Shown here piece after piece: positions 26,680 through 34,580 of a stretch of DNA of 64,000 nt. The position numbers and the translations under genes are program-made. The stretch is taken from the NCBI RefSeq assembly GCF_020165495.1, contig NZ_JAIUIE010000013.1:57896-121895 (forward strand), written 5' to 3'. Each line of letters begins with the position of its first letter. Positions within the stretch are counted from its first letter, which is position 1. Source of the DNA: Mesorhizobium sp. BR1-1-16 (lineage in GTDB: Bacteria > Pseudomonadota > Alphaproteobacteria > Rhizobiales > Kaistiaceae). The notes below the pieces were generated by a model. That model saw only the letters and a program-made list of their open reading frames with translations, made no database searches and had not been told where the DNA came from.

Positions 26680-26997
26680 ATGAAGACCGCCATCAGGACC
26701 TTCGCAATGCCGCTGTTCGCCGCTGTGCTCGCCACCTGCGCATTCATGGCCACGGCTCAGGCCGAAGACGCCACGAAGCCCGATGCCATGGCCACCGATT
26801 CGATGAAGCCGGACTGCCCCGAGGGCAAGACCTGCGACGACGCCATGAAGCCCGACGCCATGAAGCCGGATGCGATGAAGCCGGATGCGATGGCACCGGA
26901 TGCGATGAAGCCGGACGCCATGAAGCCGGACGCAATGGCTCCGGATGCCATGAAGCCGGATGCAATGGCTCCCGATGCAATGGCGCCGTCCAAGTAG
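26680..26997 (+). CDS. Exported Met-rich pentapeptide-repeat protein (MxPDA repeats)
   Basis: A 105-residue protein. Residues 1-28 form a signal peptide ending AQA-ED. The mature part is mostly tandem five-residue units, M-K-P-D-A or M-A-P-D-A, about ten in a row, with one short C-x6-C segment (CPEGKTC) before them. It resembles the pentapeptide MXKDX repeat family of small exported proteins of unknown function. Roughly every fifth residue of the repeat is methionine, about 12 in the mature chain. GAGGA precedes the ATG. Its neighbours are a cytochrome b, a molybdopterin oxidoreductase, MsrA and MsrB, all consistent with methionine oxidation and repair in the periplasm. Confidence 0.88.
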   Translation: MKTAIRTFAMPLFAAVLATCAFMATAQAEDATKPDAMATDSMKPDCPEGKTCDDAMKPDAMKPDAMKPDAMAPDAMKPDAMKPDAMAPDAMKPDAMAPDAMAPSK

Positions 26998-27020
26998 GAT
27001 CGCGACCAGCCGATGATCCG

Positions 27021-27059
27021 CCGGGCCGCGCATTCGTATCAAGCGGATACGCGGCCCGG
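27021..27059 (+). terminator. Stem-loop after the Met-rich protein gene
   Basis: CCGGGCCGCG (27021-27030) pairs with CGCGGCCCGG (27050-27059), with an inner GTATC/GATAC pairing. It sits between the repeat-protein gene and the cytochrome b gene. With no clear T-run it may be an attenuator that makes the small protein more abundant than the downstream enzymes. Confidence 0.5.
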
Positions 27060-27090
27060 TATCTCACCAGTTTGCGCCGGGAGGCCTGCC

Positions 27091-27969
27091 ATGAGTGCCA
27101 CGGACAGTTTTCTATCGATGACGCCTCAGCCAGCACGGCGCGTGCTGGTCAAGCGTCATTCGCTCGCCGTCCGCCTGACGCACTGGATCAATGTGCTCTG
27201 TCTCAGCTTCCTGCTGATGAGCGGGCTGCAGATATTCAACGCACATCCCGAACTCTATTGGGGTCAGTTCGGCGCCGATGCCGATCACTCATTCCTGGCG
27301 CTCGAGGCCGTTGACGACAATGGTGCGCTGAAGGGTGTGACGCGGATCGGCAGCGTCGAAATTCCGACGACCGGCGTGCTCGGCGCCTCCGTCATCAATG
27401 GCGAATTGCGGCCGCGTGGCTTCCCGACCTGGATCACGATTCCGAGCTATCGTGATCTCGCCGCCGGCCGACGCTGGCACTTCTTCTTCGCCTGGCTGTT
27501 CGTGATCAACGGGCTCGTCTATCTCCTCTACGGCTTCTTCGCGGGCCACTTTCGCCGCGATCTGGCGCCGAGGGCGGGCGAACTGACGCCGCGCCATCTC
27601 GCGCATGAGATTGTCGCGCATGCCCGTTTGCGCTTTCCCAAGGGCGACGCCGCGCGGCGCTACAACGTGCTTCAGAAGCTCACTTATCTCGCGGTTGCCC
27701 TCATCCTGCTGCCGCTGATGGTGGCGACCGGGCTGACGATGTCGCCGGGCATTGATGCGGCCGTTCCCTGGCTGGTCGATATCTTCGGCGGGCGGCAGTC
27801 GGCCCGCAGCATCCATTTCATCGCCGCGTCGCTGCTCGTCCTTTTCGTGATCGTGCATCTGGCGATGGTGCTGCTCTCGGGCGTCTTCAACAATCTTCGC
27901 TCGATGATCACCGGTCGCTACGCGATCGAGACCGAATTGCCGCCCGAGGGCGAGGAGCGCCGCTCATGA
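27091..27969 (+). CDS. Cytochrome b/b6-domain membrane protein
   Basis: A 292-residue membrane protein of the cytochrome b561/thiosulfate-reductase b type. Haem-ligand histidines are suggested by RHSLAVRLTHWINVLCLSF near residue 20, RRWHFFFAWLF near residue 130 and IHFIAASLLVLFVIVHLAM near residue 240. GGGAGG precedes ATG 27091. It overlaps the molybdopterin oxidoreductase gene by four bases and is most simply its quinol-linked membrane partner, as MsrQ is for MsrP, although it is not an MsrQ homologue by length or pattern. Confidence 0.88.
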   Translation: MSATDSFLSMTPQPARRVLVKRHSLAVRLTHWINVLCLSFLLMSGLQIFNAHPELYWGQFGADADHSFLALEAVDDNGALKGVTRIGSVEIPTTGVLGASVINGELRPRGFPTWITIPSYRDLAAGRRWHFFFAWLFVINGLVYLLYGFFAGHFRRDLAPRAGELTPRHLAHEIVAHARLRFPKGDAARRYNVLQKLTYLAVALILLPLMVATGLTMSPGIDAAVPWLVDIFGGRQSARSIHFIAASLLVLFVIVHLAMVLLSGVFNNLRSMITGRYAIETELPPEGEERRS

Positions 27970-28742
27970 CCATCCGGATCAATCGCCGCCGTTTCCTGAT
28001 CGGCGCCGGCGTCACAGCAAGCGCCGCGGCGCTCTCAGGCTGTTCCTGGCTGACCGAGAACGACAGCGTCCAGCGCGTGCTGGCCATGGCGGAACGGTTG
28101 ACCATGGGCTCGCAGCGCTTCCTGCTTTCTGATCAGGCGCTCGCCCGGGAGTTCACGGAGGCCGACCTCTCGCCGGTTTTCAAATCGAATGGAACCCATC
28201 GTCCGGACAGCGAAGCCTATGCGGCGCTTGCCGAAAACAACTTCGCCGATTGGCGCCTCGTCGTCGACGGGCTCGTCGAGCAGCCACTGAGCCTCTCGCT
28301 TGCCGATCTGAAAAAGCTGCCGTCGCAGACGCAGATCACGCGCCACGACTGCGTCGAAGGGTGGAGCGCGATCGGCAAATGGACCGGCGTGCCGGTCAGT
28401 CTGCTGATGATGACGGCTGGATTGAAGCCGGATGCACGTTATCTCGTGTTTCACTGTGCCGACGAATACGAGAAGACGCTGGACGGCAGCGGGCAGTATT
28501 ATGAAAGCATCGATCTCGTCGACGCTTTTCATCCGCAAACGATCCTCGCCTACGGGATGAACGGCGAGGATCTCGCGGTCCCGCATGGCGCGCCGCTTCG
28601 TCTGCGTGTCGAACGCCAACTCGGCTATAAACAGGCCAAATATCTCATGCGCATCGAGGTGGTCGACAGCTTCGCCCGCTTCTATCGCGGCAAGGGCGGG
28701 TTCTGGGAAGATCGCGGCTATGAATGGTATGCGGGCATCTGA
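27966..28742 (+). CDS. Molybdopterin-dependent oxidoreductase (sulfite-oxidase family), Tat-exported
   Basis: A 258-residue enzyme of the sulfite oxidase/YedY family. The N-terminus NRRRFLIGAGVTASA is a Tat signal and LSGC at residues 23-26 a possible lipobox, so it may be a periplasmic lipoprotein. The molybdenum-binding cysteine is most likely Cys129 in TRHDCVEGWSAIG. The C-terminal PHGAPLRLRVERQLGYKQAK is typical of the cofactor domain. It is translationally coupled to the cytochrome b gene and followed by exported MsrA, which suggests an MsrP-like reductase role, but substrate identity is inference. Confidence 0.9.
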   Translation: MTIRINRRRFLIGAGVTASAAALSGCSWLTENDSVQRVLAMAERLTMGSQRFLLSDQALAREFTEADLSPVFKSNGTHRPDSEAYAALAENNFADWRLVVDGLVEQPLSLSLADLKKLPSQTQITRHDCVEGWSAIGKWTGVPVSLLMMTAGLKPDARYLVFHCADEYEKTLDGSGQYYESIDLVDAFHPQTILAYGMNGEDLAVPHGAPLRLRVERQLGYKQAKYLMRIEVVDSFARFYRGKGGFWEDRGYEWYAGI

Positions 28743-28787
28743 CCGCCGGCCATCACTCCTGTTTCTCTGCATGGAAGGAGAATTCAC

Positions 28788-29528
28788 ATGGCAAGAATGA
28801 CTTCACCGGCACGATCCGGCCGGATTCTGCGCTCTGCATCGTGGCTCACCGGCGCGCTCGCTGCGGCGACGTTCGTCGCTTGGGGCATTGGTGGTCCCGC
28901 ATCCGCCGCGGAAGGCGCGTTCGTCATCCCTGCGCCGAAGGTCGACCAAGCCTCGACGGGGAAGACGGAAACCGCGGTGATCGCCGGCGGCTGCTTCTGG
29001 GGTGTCCAGGGCGTCTTCCAGCATGTGAAGGGCGTAACCAACGCGGTCTCCGGCTATTCCGGCGGCGGCGCCTCCACAGCGCATTATAACGTCGTCGGCA
29101 CTGGCGAGACCGGTCATGCCGAGTCGGTCGCCGTAACCTTCAATCCGAAGGAAATCAGCTACGGCCAGATCCTGCAGATCTATTTCTCGGTTGCGCATGA
29201 TCCGACCGAGTTGAACCGCCAGGGTCCGGACACCGGAACGCAGTATCGGTCGGCGATCTTCTTTGAAGGCGCGGATCAGAAGAAGGTGGCTGAGGCTTAT
29301 GTGGCGCAGCTTGGTGCAGCCGGCGCCTATCCGGATAAGATCGTTACCGAGATCTCGCCGCTCAAGGGCTTCTATCCGGCCGAGGCCTATCATCAGGACT
29401 TCCTGACCCTGAACCCTGATTATCCCTATATCGTCTACAACGATCTGCCGAAAATCGAAAACCTGAAGCGCCTCTTTCCGGCGCTCTATCGCGACAAGCC
29501 GGTGCTGGTTTCTGCAGCGAACGGCTGA
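28788..29528 (+). CDS. msrA: Peptide methionine (S)-S-oxide reductase, exported form
   Basis: A 246-residue MsrA with an N-terminal hydrophobic stretch ending ASAAE near residue 42, indicating export. The catalytic motif GCFWG is at residues 68-72, Cys69 being the nucleophile. GYSGG, HAE and EAYHQDF follow in the family's order. It reduces the S-epimer of methionine sulfoxide in proteins. GGAGAATTCAC precedes the ATG. It is co-oriented with the molybdo-enzyme and convergent with msrB. Most bacterial MsrA proteins are cytoplasmic, so the leader is notable and points to the periplasm. Confidence 0.93.
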   Translation: MARMTSPARSGRILRSASWLTGALAAATFVAWGIGGPASAAEGAFVIPAPKVDQASTGKTETAVIAGGCFWGVQGVFQHVKGVTNAVSGYSGGGASTAHYNVVGTGETGHAESVAVTFNPKEISYGQILQIYFSVAHDPTELNRQGPDTGTQYRSAIFFEGADQKKVAEAYVAQLGAAGAYPDKIVTEISPLKGFYPAEAYHQDFLTLNPDYPYIVYNDLPKIENLKRLFPALYRDKPVLVSAANG

Positions 29529-29534
29529 TGCGAA

Positions 29535-29565
29535 CGTCACCTCTCCCTGTCAGGGCGAGGTGACG
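29535..29565. terminator. Stem-loop between convergent msrA and msrB
   Basis: CGTCACCTC (29535-29543) pairs with GAGGTGACG (29557-29565), and an inner CCCTG/CAGGG can extend it. It fills most of the 51-base gap between the convergent genes. No long T-run, so its terminator role is probable rather than certain. Confidence 0.6.
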
Positions 29566-29579
29566 CCCGCCGAGCGGGA

Positions 29580-30080
29580 TCAGGCGGCAGCGCCCGGCAC
29601 GAACACCATCGCAACGCCGTTCATGCAGTAGCGCAGGCCCGTCGGCTTCGGCCCGTCATTGAAGACATGGCCGAGATGGCCGCCACAGCGGCTGCAATGA
29701 ACCTCGGTGCGCGTCATGCCGAACGACGAGTCGACGGTCGTGCCGACGGCATGATCCAGCGGCTGCCAGAAGCTCGGCCAACCGGTGCCGCTCTCGAACT
29801 TCGTCTTCGAGGAGAACAGCGGCAGCGCGCATCCGGCGCAGGCGAATGTGCCGGCGCGATGTTCCTCGAGCAGCGGGCTCGATCCGGGCGTCTCCGTACC
29901 TTCCTGGCGAAGGACCGAATATTGATCGCCGGTCAGCTTCTTCTTCCACTCTGCGTCGGAATAGCTGACGGCAAAGGTGCCCGTCGCGGCCGTCGCGGGC
30001 GCCGTATAGCGTCCCTTCGCAAGCATGCCGGCGCCGAGCGCCAAGGCGCCAGCGCCGAGCAGAAATCGGCGATTCATCAT
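29580..30080 (-). CDS. msrB: Peptide methionine (R)-S-oxide reductase, Tat-exported
   Basis: A 166-residue MsrB. MNRRFLLGAGALALGAGML at the N-terminus is a twin-arginine-type signal. The zinc site is formed by Cys81, Cys84, Cys129 and Cys132, GTGWPSFW is at residues 98-105, and the catalytic cysteine is Cys152 in LRYCMN. It repairs the R-epimer, complementary to MsrA encoded convergently 51 bases away. Both carrying export signals means a complete methionine-sulfoxide repair pair outside the cytoplasm. GGGAG precedes the two adjacent ATG codons at 30080 and 30077. Confidence 0.95.
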   Translation of the reverse strand: MMNRRFLLGAGALALGAGMLAKGRYTAPATAATGTFAVSYSDAEWKKKLTGDQYSVLRQEGTETPGSSPLLEEHRAGTFACAGCALPLFSSKTKFESGTGWPSFWQPLDHAVGTTVDSSFGMTRTEVHCSRCGGHLGHVFNDGPKPTGLRYCMNGVAMVFVPGAAA

Positions 30081-30194
30081 GGTGGGTCTCCCAAAGCTGC
30101 CAAGACCCGAAGGCGGGCCTCTTGGGAGATACGGCGCGCGCCACCTGATCGTGACACCGCGCCGTCCCGATCACCGACAGTTGAACGGCGGATG

Positions 30195-30521
30195 CTACTG
30201 CACCGCCGAGAATGCGGTCGGCTGCAGGAACTGGCTGGAGACATTGGCGACGATCTGCCCGTCCTTCTCGCTCTCGCTCCGTCCCTTGATCCAGTCGGGA
30301 TCGGCCATGAAGGCGGACCATTTCGCCTGGCGCTCCGCGAGCGATTCCCACGCGATCAGATAAGTCAGCGCATTGTTGGATTCACCGATCATCGTCGTCC
30401 AGAAGCCGGCTTGGCGGATGCCGTGCTTGTCCCAGAGACCGAGCGTGACGTTCTGGAAGCGGTTGAGTAGGTTCGGCAGGCGGCCGGGCAGGCAAGTGTA
30501 GATCCTGAGTTCGTAGATCAC
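30195..30521 (-). CDS. NIPSNAP-family protein
   Basis: A 108-residue protein with the NIPSNAP ferredoxin-like fold: MIYELRIYTCLPGRLPNLLN at the start and IAWESLAERQAKWSAFMADP in the centre. Function is unclear; members often sit in catabolic operons. The start is GTG 30521 with no strong ribosome-binding site. It lies 84 bases downstream of the fusion dehydrogenase gene on the same strand and may be cotranscribed. Confidence 0.85.
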   Translation of the reverse strand: MIYELRIYTCLPGRLPNLLNRFQNVTLGLWDKHGIRQAGFWTTMIGESNNALTYLIAWESLAERQAKWSAFMADPDWIKGRSESEKDGQIVANVSSQFLQPTAFSAVQ

Positions 30522-30605
30522 GTCGATGCATCCGTCTCTGGTTGCGCGGTTGAACGCGGGAAGGGGAGCATGGAGTGGCCAGTCGCGTCGGACAAGCCCC
30601 GAAGG

Positions 30606-33542
30606 TCAGCCGAAGCGGGCGAGCGTGAAGATGTCGAGCGCGGGCGCGCGCGGATGGCCGAGAACCATTTCGGCGGTCATGCGTCCGACCAGCGGTCCCA
30701 GCGTGTAGCCATTCGCAGTGGCGGCGATGTAGAGGCCCGGCGCGCCGGGAATTTCGCCCATCAATGGCGCACCGTCGATATTGACGTTCATGGCGGCCCA
30801 GCTCCGCAGCAGGTTGAGGCCGGCCAGCGCCGGGACCGTGCGTGCCGCGACCCAGAGATTGCCTTCGATGCTCTCGCGCAGCACCCGGGCAAAGCCGGTC
30901 GATGAGTCGGTGCCGGCTGTCCAGGCGCCGCCGATGATCAGATTGCCGTTGGCCGCCTGCTTCATGGTGAGGTGCCGGTCGGCATGGGCGACGAGCTGGC
31001 CGAGGATCGGCCGCGTCGGCTCCGTCACCAGCATCTGCAGGGGCGCGCCGCGGATCGGCAGTGCGACGCCGGCAAGAGCACCCACATGGCGCGACCAGCC
31101 GCCGGCGGCGATCACCACGCGACGCGCACTGATCGTCGCCGCGCCGGTCGTCACCGTGAAGCGCGCGCCATCGCGGCTGATGGATTTCACCGCATGACCA
31201 TGGCTGAAGCGGGCGCCGCAACGCTTTGCTTCCGCGACAAGCGCCGGCGTTGCCTTCAGCGGGTTGATCTTGCCTTCAAGCGGGCAATGCGAGGCGACGA
31301 CCATGCGCTCCGAGATCTGCGGGGCGATCCGGGCGAGATCGGCGCGGCCGATCACCTCGACATCGATGCCGACGCTGCGCTCGGCTTCAACTTTGCGGCG
31401 CAGGAAATCCGTCTGGTGATGGTTCTCGGCAACCATCAGACCGCCAGTCGTGGTGATCTCGAAATCCGCGCCTAGTTCGGCCTCGAGCGCTTTCCACAGC
31501 AGCACGGCGTCGCGCTGCAGCGGCAGTGTCTGCAGCGCCGGATTGCCGCCGGCCATCGCCTTCTGGCCGAAATCCCATGACAGGAGTTGCACATGCAGGC
31601 TGCCGGCATTGCCGCCGGAGGCCTGGCTGTTGGCGGGGCCGGCGTCGATGACGACCGTGTCCATGCCGCCGCGCGCCGCATAGAGCGCCGTGGAGACGCC
31701 GATGATCCCGGCGCCGATAACCAGAAGGTCGCAGGTTGCGGCGAGCGGATCGGCGACGAGCGCGACTGGTGGATGTGGCCGCGTTTCGACTTCGCGGTGC
31801 CCGCCCCATTCCGGCTTCTCGCTGCCGAGCATGATCGCCGGCACCGGCTTCTCCGGCGCCTGGGGCGCGAAGAGATCGGCTGGCTTGGCCGCGGAAAGGT
31901 CACCATCCCGCAACAGGCGGAGCGCCTCGCCGGCGCAATAGCGCCCCTGGCAGCGGCCCATGCCGAGCCGGGTCTGTCGCTTGAGACTGCCGAGGTCGCG
32001 GATGCCGCTGGCGCGGACAGTGGCTATCTGCCCGGCCGTCACGTTCTCGCAGCGACAGATGATCGTATCCGGCAGGTTCGCCGCCGCCGATGCTGGCGCG
32101 GCGAAAGCGGTCCATAGATGGCGCTGGAATCGCAGCGCCCGAGCCTTTGCCTGACGCGCCTCTGCACGCTCGGCATCGGGCACGCCACGGCCGAGCGCGG
32201 CGAGCATCGCTGCGCCGGCAATCTCGCCTTCGGCTGCCGCGACCTTTCTCCCGCCGCCTTCGCCGCCATCGCCGGCGATCCAGACCGGCAAGGAGCCCGA
32301 GCGCCCTTCGGCATCGCGAACCGCTTTCGGGAAGCCGTGGCTTGGATCGACAATCACCGGGCCGCCCAGCATACGAACAAGCGTCGTCGACGGCACGAAG
32401 CCATAACCGAGTGCGACTGTATCGACCCCGAAGCGAAGCTCCGCGCCACTGCCAGACACCGCGACCGCGCGCGCCGCTTCGGCTTTGCCGTCGCCTTGGA
32501 CGGCGGCGAGTCTGTAGCCTTCATGAAGCGGGATTCCTGTGCGGGCGAGTTCGGCCCGCATCCGCAAGCCCTGCAGCGTCAGCGCGGGATCGGCCGCCAG
32601 CATTCCAGCGAAGGTGGAGACGCTGCGGAAATGGCTCGGCCGGCCGCTTTCGAGCACGGCGACAACATGACCCCCGCCGCGCGCGATCTCCAGCGCCGCC
32701 TGCCAGTTGAGCGGTCCGTTGCCGGCGATCAGGATGCGCGCGCCCGGGACGATGCGATAACTGCGCGCCAGCGTCTGCAGCGCGCCCGTCGTCATCACGC
32801 CGGGAAGTGTCCAGCCGGGGAGAGGCGTCGGCCGCTCATAGGCGCCGGTGGCGATAAGCACGGTCCTCGCTGTGATCAGCCCGGCGCCAGCCGCGCCGAT
32901 CGTTGCGAGGCTGACCTTCCCGCTCTCGATCCCCGCCTGCCAAACCGCCTGGCCCGGCCGGACTTCGGCACCTAGCGCCATGACTTCTTCGATGAGGCGG
33001 CGTCCTTCGGCGAATTGTGCATCCTCGCCGCCAGACAAGAAGCGCTGCGAGGCGGCCAGCGGCTTGAAATACTGGCCGCCCGGCTGGTCGCGCTCGTCGA
33101 GAATGATCGGTCTGACGCCGCCTTGTGCCAATACACGTGCGGCTGCGAGGCCGGCGGGACCGGCGCCGATGATGACGGCGTCGTGCGATTCCGGTCTGGG
33201 ATCGCCCGAAGGCGGATCGCCGAGCGGCGCGAGTGCCGCCTTTTGCGGATCATTCCGCCGGACGGTCATGCCCGGCTCGGCCTTCACCATGCAGGCGCGT
33301 TGCCCGCCGCGCCCATCGATCTCGACGAGACATTCCTGACACGCGCCCATGCCGCAGAAGATGCCGCGCCGTGTATCCGGCCCCGCCTGCCGAAGACCGA
33401 GATGGCCCGCCGCGGCGAGGCTGGCCGCGAGGCTCTCGCCGGCGCGGGCGGCAATCGTTTCGCCCTCGAAGCTGAAGGCGATCGCCGCGCCGGACGGTTC
33501 GACACCGCCCCCATGAAGGCGCAGCCGCTCGCCGAAAGGCAT
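30606..33542 (-). CDS. Triple-fusion hydroxyproline/opine-type dehydrogenase
   Basis: A 978-residue fusion of what are normally three subunits. Residues 1-115 are a small [2Fe-2S] ferredoxin with Cys63, Cys68, Cys71 and Cys84. Residues 120-490 are a pyridine-nucleotide-disulfide-type FAD domain (GAGPAG at 126-131), followed by a BFD-like [2Fe-2S] domain with Cys496, Cys498, Cys531 and Cys536. Residues 605-978 are a DAO-type FAD amine oxidase (GAGIIG at 610-615). This equals the gamma, alpha and beta subunits of D-hydroxyproline or opine dehydrogenases and HcnABC, joined in one chain. The ATG at 33542 lies two bases after the DHDPS-family stop, so the two are coupled. It probably oxidises a cyclic or N-substituted amino acid. 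Confidence 0.9.
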   Translation of the reverse strand: MPFGERLRLHGGGVEPSGAAIAFSFEGETIAARAGESLAASLAAAGHLGLRQAGPDTRRGIFCGMGACQECLVEIDGRGGQRACMVKAEPGMTVRRNDPQKAALAPLGDPPSGDPRPESHDAVIIGAGPAGLAAARVLAQGGVRPIILDERDQPGGQYFKPLAASQRFLSGGEDAQFAEGRRLIEEVMALGAEVRPGQAVWQAGIESGKVSLATIGAAGAGLITARTVLIATGAYERPTPLPGWTLPGVMTTGALQTLARSYRIVPGARILIAGNGPLNWQAALEIARGGGHVVAVLESGRPSHFRSVSTFAGMLAADPALTLQGLRMRAELARTGIPLHEGYRLAAVQGDGKAEAARAVAVSGSGAELRFGVDTVALGYGFVPSTTLVRMLGGPVIVDPSHGFPKAVRDAEGRSGSLPVWIAGDGGEGGGRKVAAAEGEIAGAAMLAALGRGVPDAERAEARQAKARALRFQRHLWTAFAAPASAAANLPDTIICRCENVTAGQIATVRASGIRDLGSLKRQTRLGMGRCQGRYCAGEALRLLRDGDLSAAKPADLFAPQAPEKPVPAIMLGSEKPEWGGHREVETRPHPPVALVADPLAATCDLLVIGAGIIGVSTALYAARGGMDTVVIDAGPANSQASGGNAGSLHVQLLSWDFGQKAMAGGNPALQTLPLQRDAVLLWKALEAELGADFEITTTGGLMVAENHHQTDFLRRKVEAERSVGIDVEVIGRADLARIAPQISERMVVASHCPLEGKINPLKATPALVAEAKRCGARFSHGHAVKSISRDGARFTVTTGAATISARRVVIAAGGWSRHVGALAGVALPIRGAPLQMLVTEPTRPILGQLVAHADRHLTMKQAANGNLIIGGAWTAGTDSSTGFARVLRESIEGNLWVAARTVPALAGLNLLRSWAAMNVNIDGAPLMGEIPGAPGLYIAATANGYTLGPLVGRMTAEMVLGHPRAPALDIFTLARFG

Positions 33543-33544
33543 GA

Positions 33545-34441
33545 TCAGGCGGCCCTCGCCAGCCTGACGCCGGCGGCGCGCAGAGCGGCCTCGACCATCG
33601 GCCATTCAGCGTCCGGCAGCGGCAGCCTTGGCGCGCGCGGCCCGCCTACATCGCGTCCCATGAGAGACAGCGCCGCCTTGGTGGCCGTGACATAGCGATG
33701 ACCACCGACAAGGCGGATCACGGGCAGCGCCTGCGCATAAAGGCTGCGCGCGCCGTCGAAATCGCGATGGTCGGCCCAGCGCGTAAAGATCCCGGCGAGC
33801 TCGCGCGGCATCAGGTTGGAGCCGACCGCGACCCATCCCTCCGCCCCGGCGAGGAAGGATTCGAAGCCCATGATGCCGCCGAATACTGTCATCCGGTCGC
33901 CGCAGAATTCGAGGATGTCGCGGATGCGCGTGACATCCATGGTCGATTCCTTGATGTAGCCCACCGTATCGATCCGGCTCAGCCGCTCGACGATGCGCGG
34001 CGTCAGGTCGACATTCGCCGTCGCCGGATTGTTGTAGATCATGATCGGAATCGAAAGCGCTTCGCCGATGCGGCGATAGTGCTCGAAGAGTTCGTCCTCG
34101 GTGGGTGTCGAATAAAAGGGCGGGATGATCATGACGCCGTCCGCCCCAAGCGCCTCTGCCTCGCGCGAATAGCGGATGACGTCCTCGGTGCGCTCGGCAC
34201 CGGTGCCGATCAGGACCGGAACGCGGCCGGCTGCAGTGTCGATGACGGACTTCGCGACGTCATGGCGTTCCTCATCCGTCATGGAGAGGAATTCACCCGT
34301 CGAGCCAAGCGGCACAAGCCCATGGATGCCTTCCGCGATCTGCCAATCGACCATGTCCGCCGTGGCCGTGAGGTCGACGGCGCCGCTCTTGTCGAACGGC
34401 GTGATCATGACGGTGAAGGTTCCGCGAAATGTCTTGGTCAC
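33545..34441 (-). CDS. Dihydrodipicolinate synthase-family protein
   Basis: A 298-residue TIM-barrel aldolase or deaminase. The Schiff-base lysine is Lys164 in GYIKES, Tyr136 lies in the Y-N-N-P motif at 136-139, and GSTGE is at 46-50. Related proteins make DHDP, cleave keto acids or act as pyrroline-4-hydroxy-2-carboxylate deaminase in hydroxyproline breakdown; the neighbouring fusion dehydrogenase favours the last. I start at GTG 34441, since AGGAAAG lies before it and the protein then begins MTKTFRGTF as in the family; the frame up to 34561 is not protein-like. Confidence 0.9.
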   Translation of the reverse strand: MTKTFRGTFTVMITPFDKSGAVDLTATADMVDWQIAEGIHGLVPLGSTGEFLSMTDEERHDVAKSVIDTAAGRVPVLIGTGAERTEDVIRYSREAEALGADGVMIIPPFYSTPTEDELFEHYRRIGEALSIPIMIYNNPATANVDLTPRIVERLSRIDTVGYIKESTMDVTRIRDILEFCGDRMTVFGGIMGFESFLAGAEGWVAVGSNLMPRELAGIFTRWADHRDFDGARSLYAQALPVIRLVGGHRYVTATKAALSLMGRDVGGPRAPRLPLPDAEWPMVEAALRAAGVRLARAA

Positions 34442-34580
34442 GGGGACTTTCCTGTGTCGTCCAGGCCAACGGGCCAGGCTAAGGATTCGAAGGAGAGGAG
34501 GGCGCAAAAGCCGAGCGCATCGGGCGCGATGTCGCCGCGCCCGGCACGGAGCAGGCCGCAATCGGGATGGGCACCGGCAT

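Noticed and set aside
26840..26990. CRISPR-like or tandem DNA repeat
   Set aside because: The 15-base periodicity is the coding repeat of the M-K/A-P-D-A protein in frame, with no spacers.
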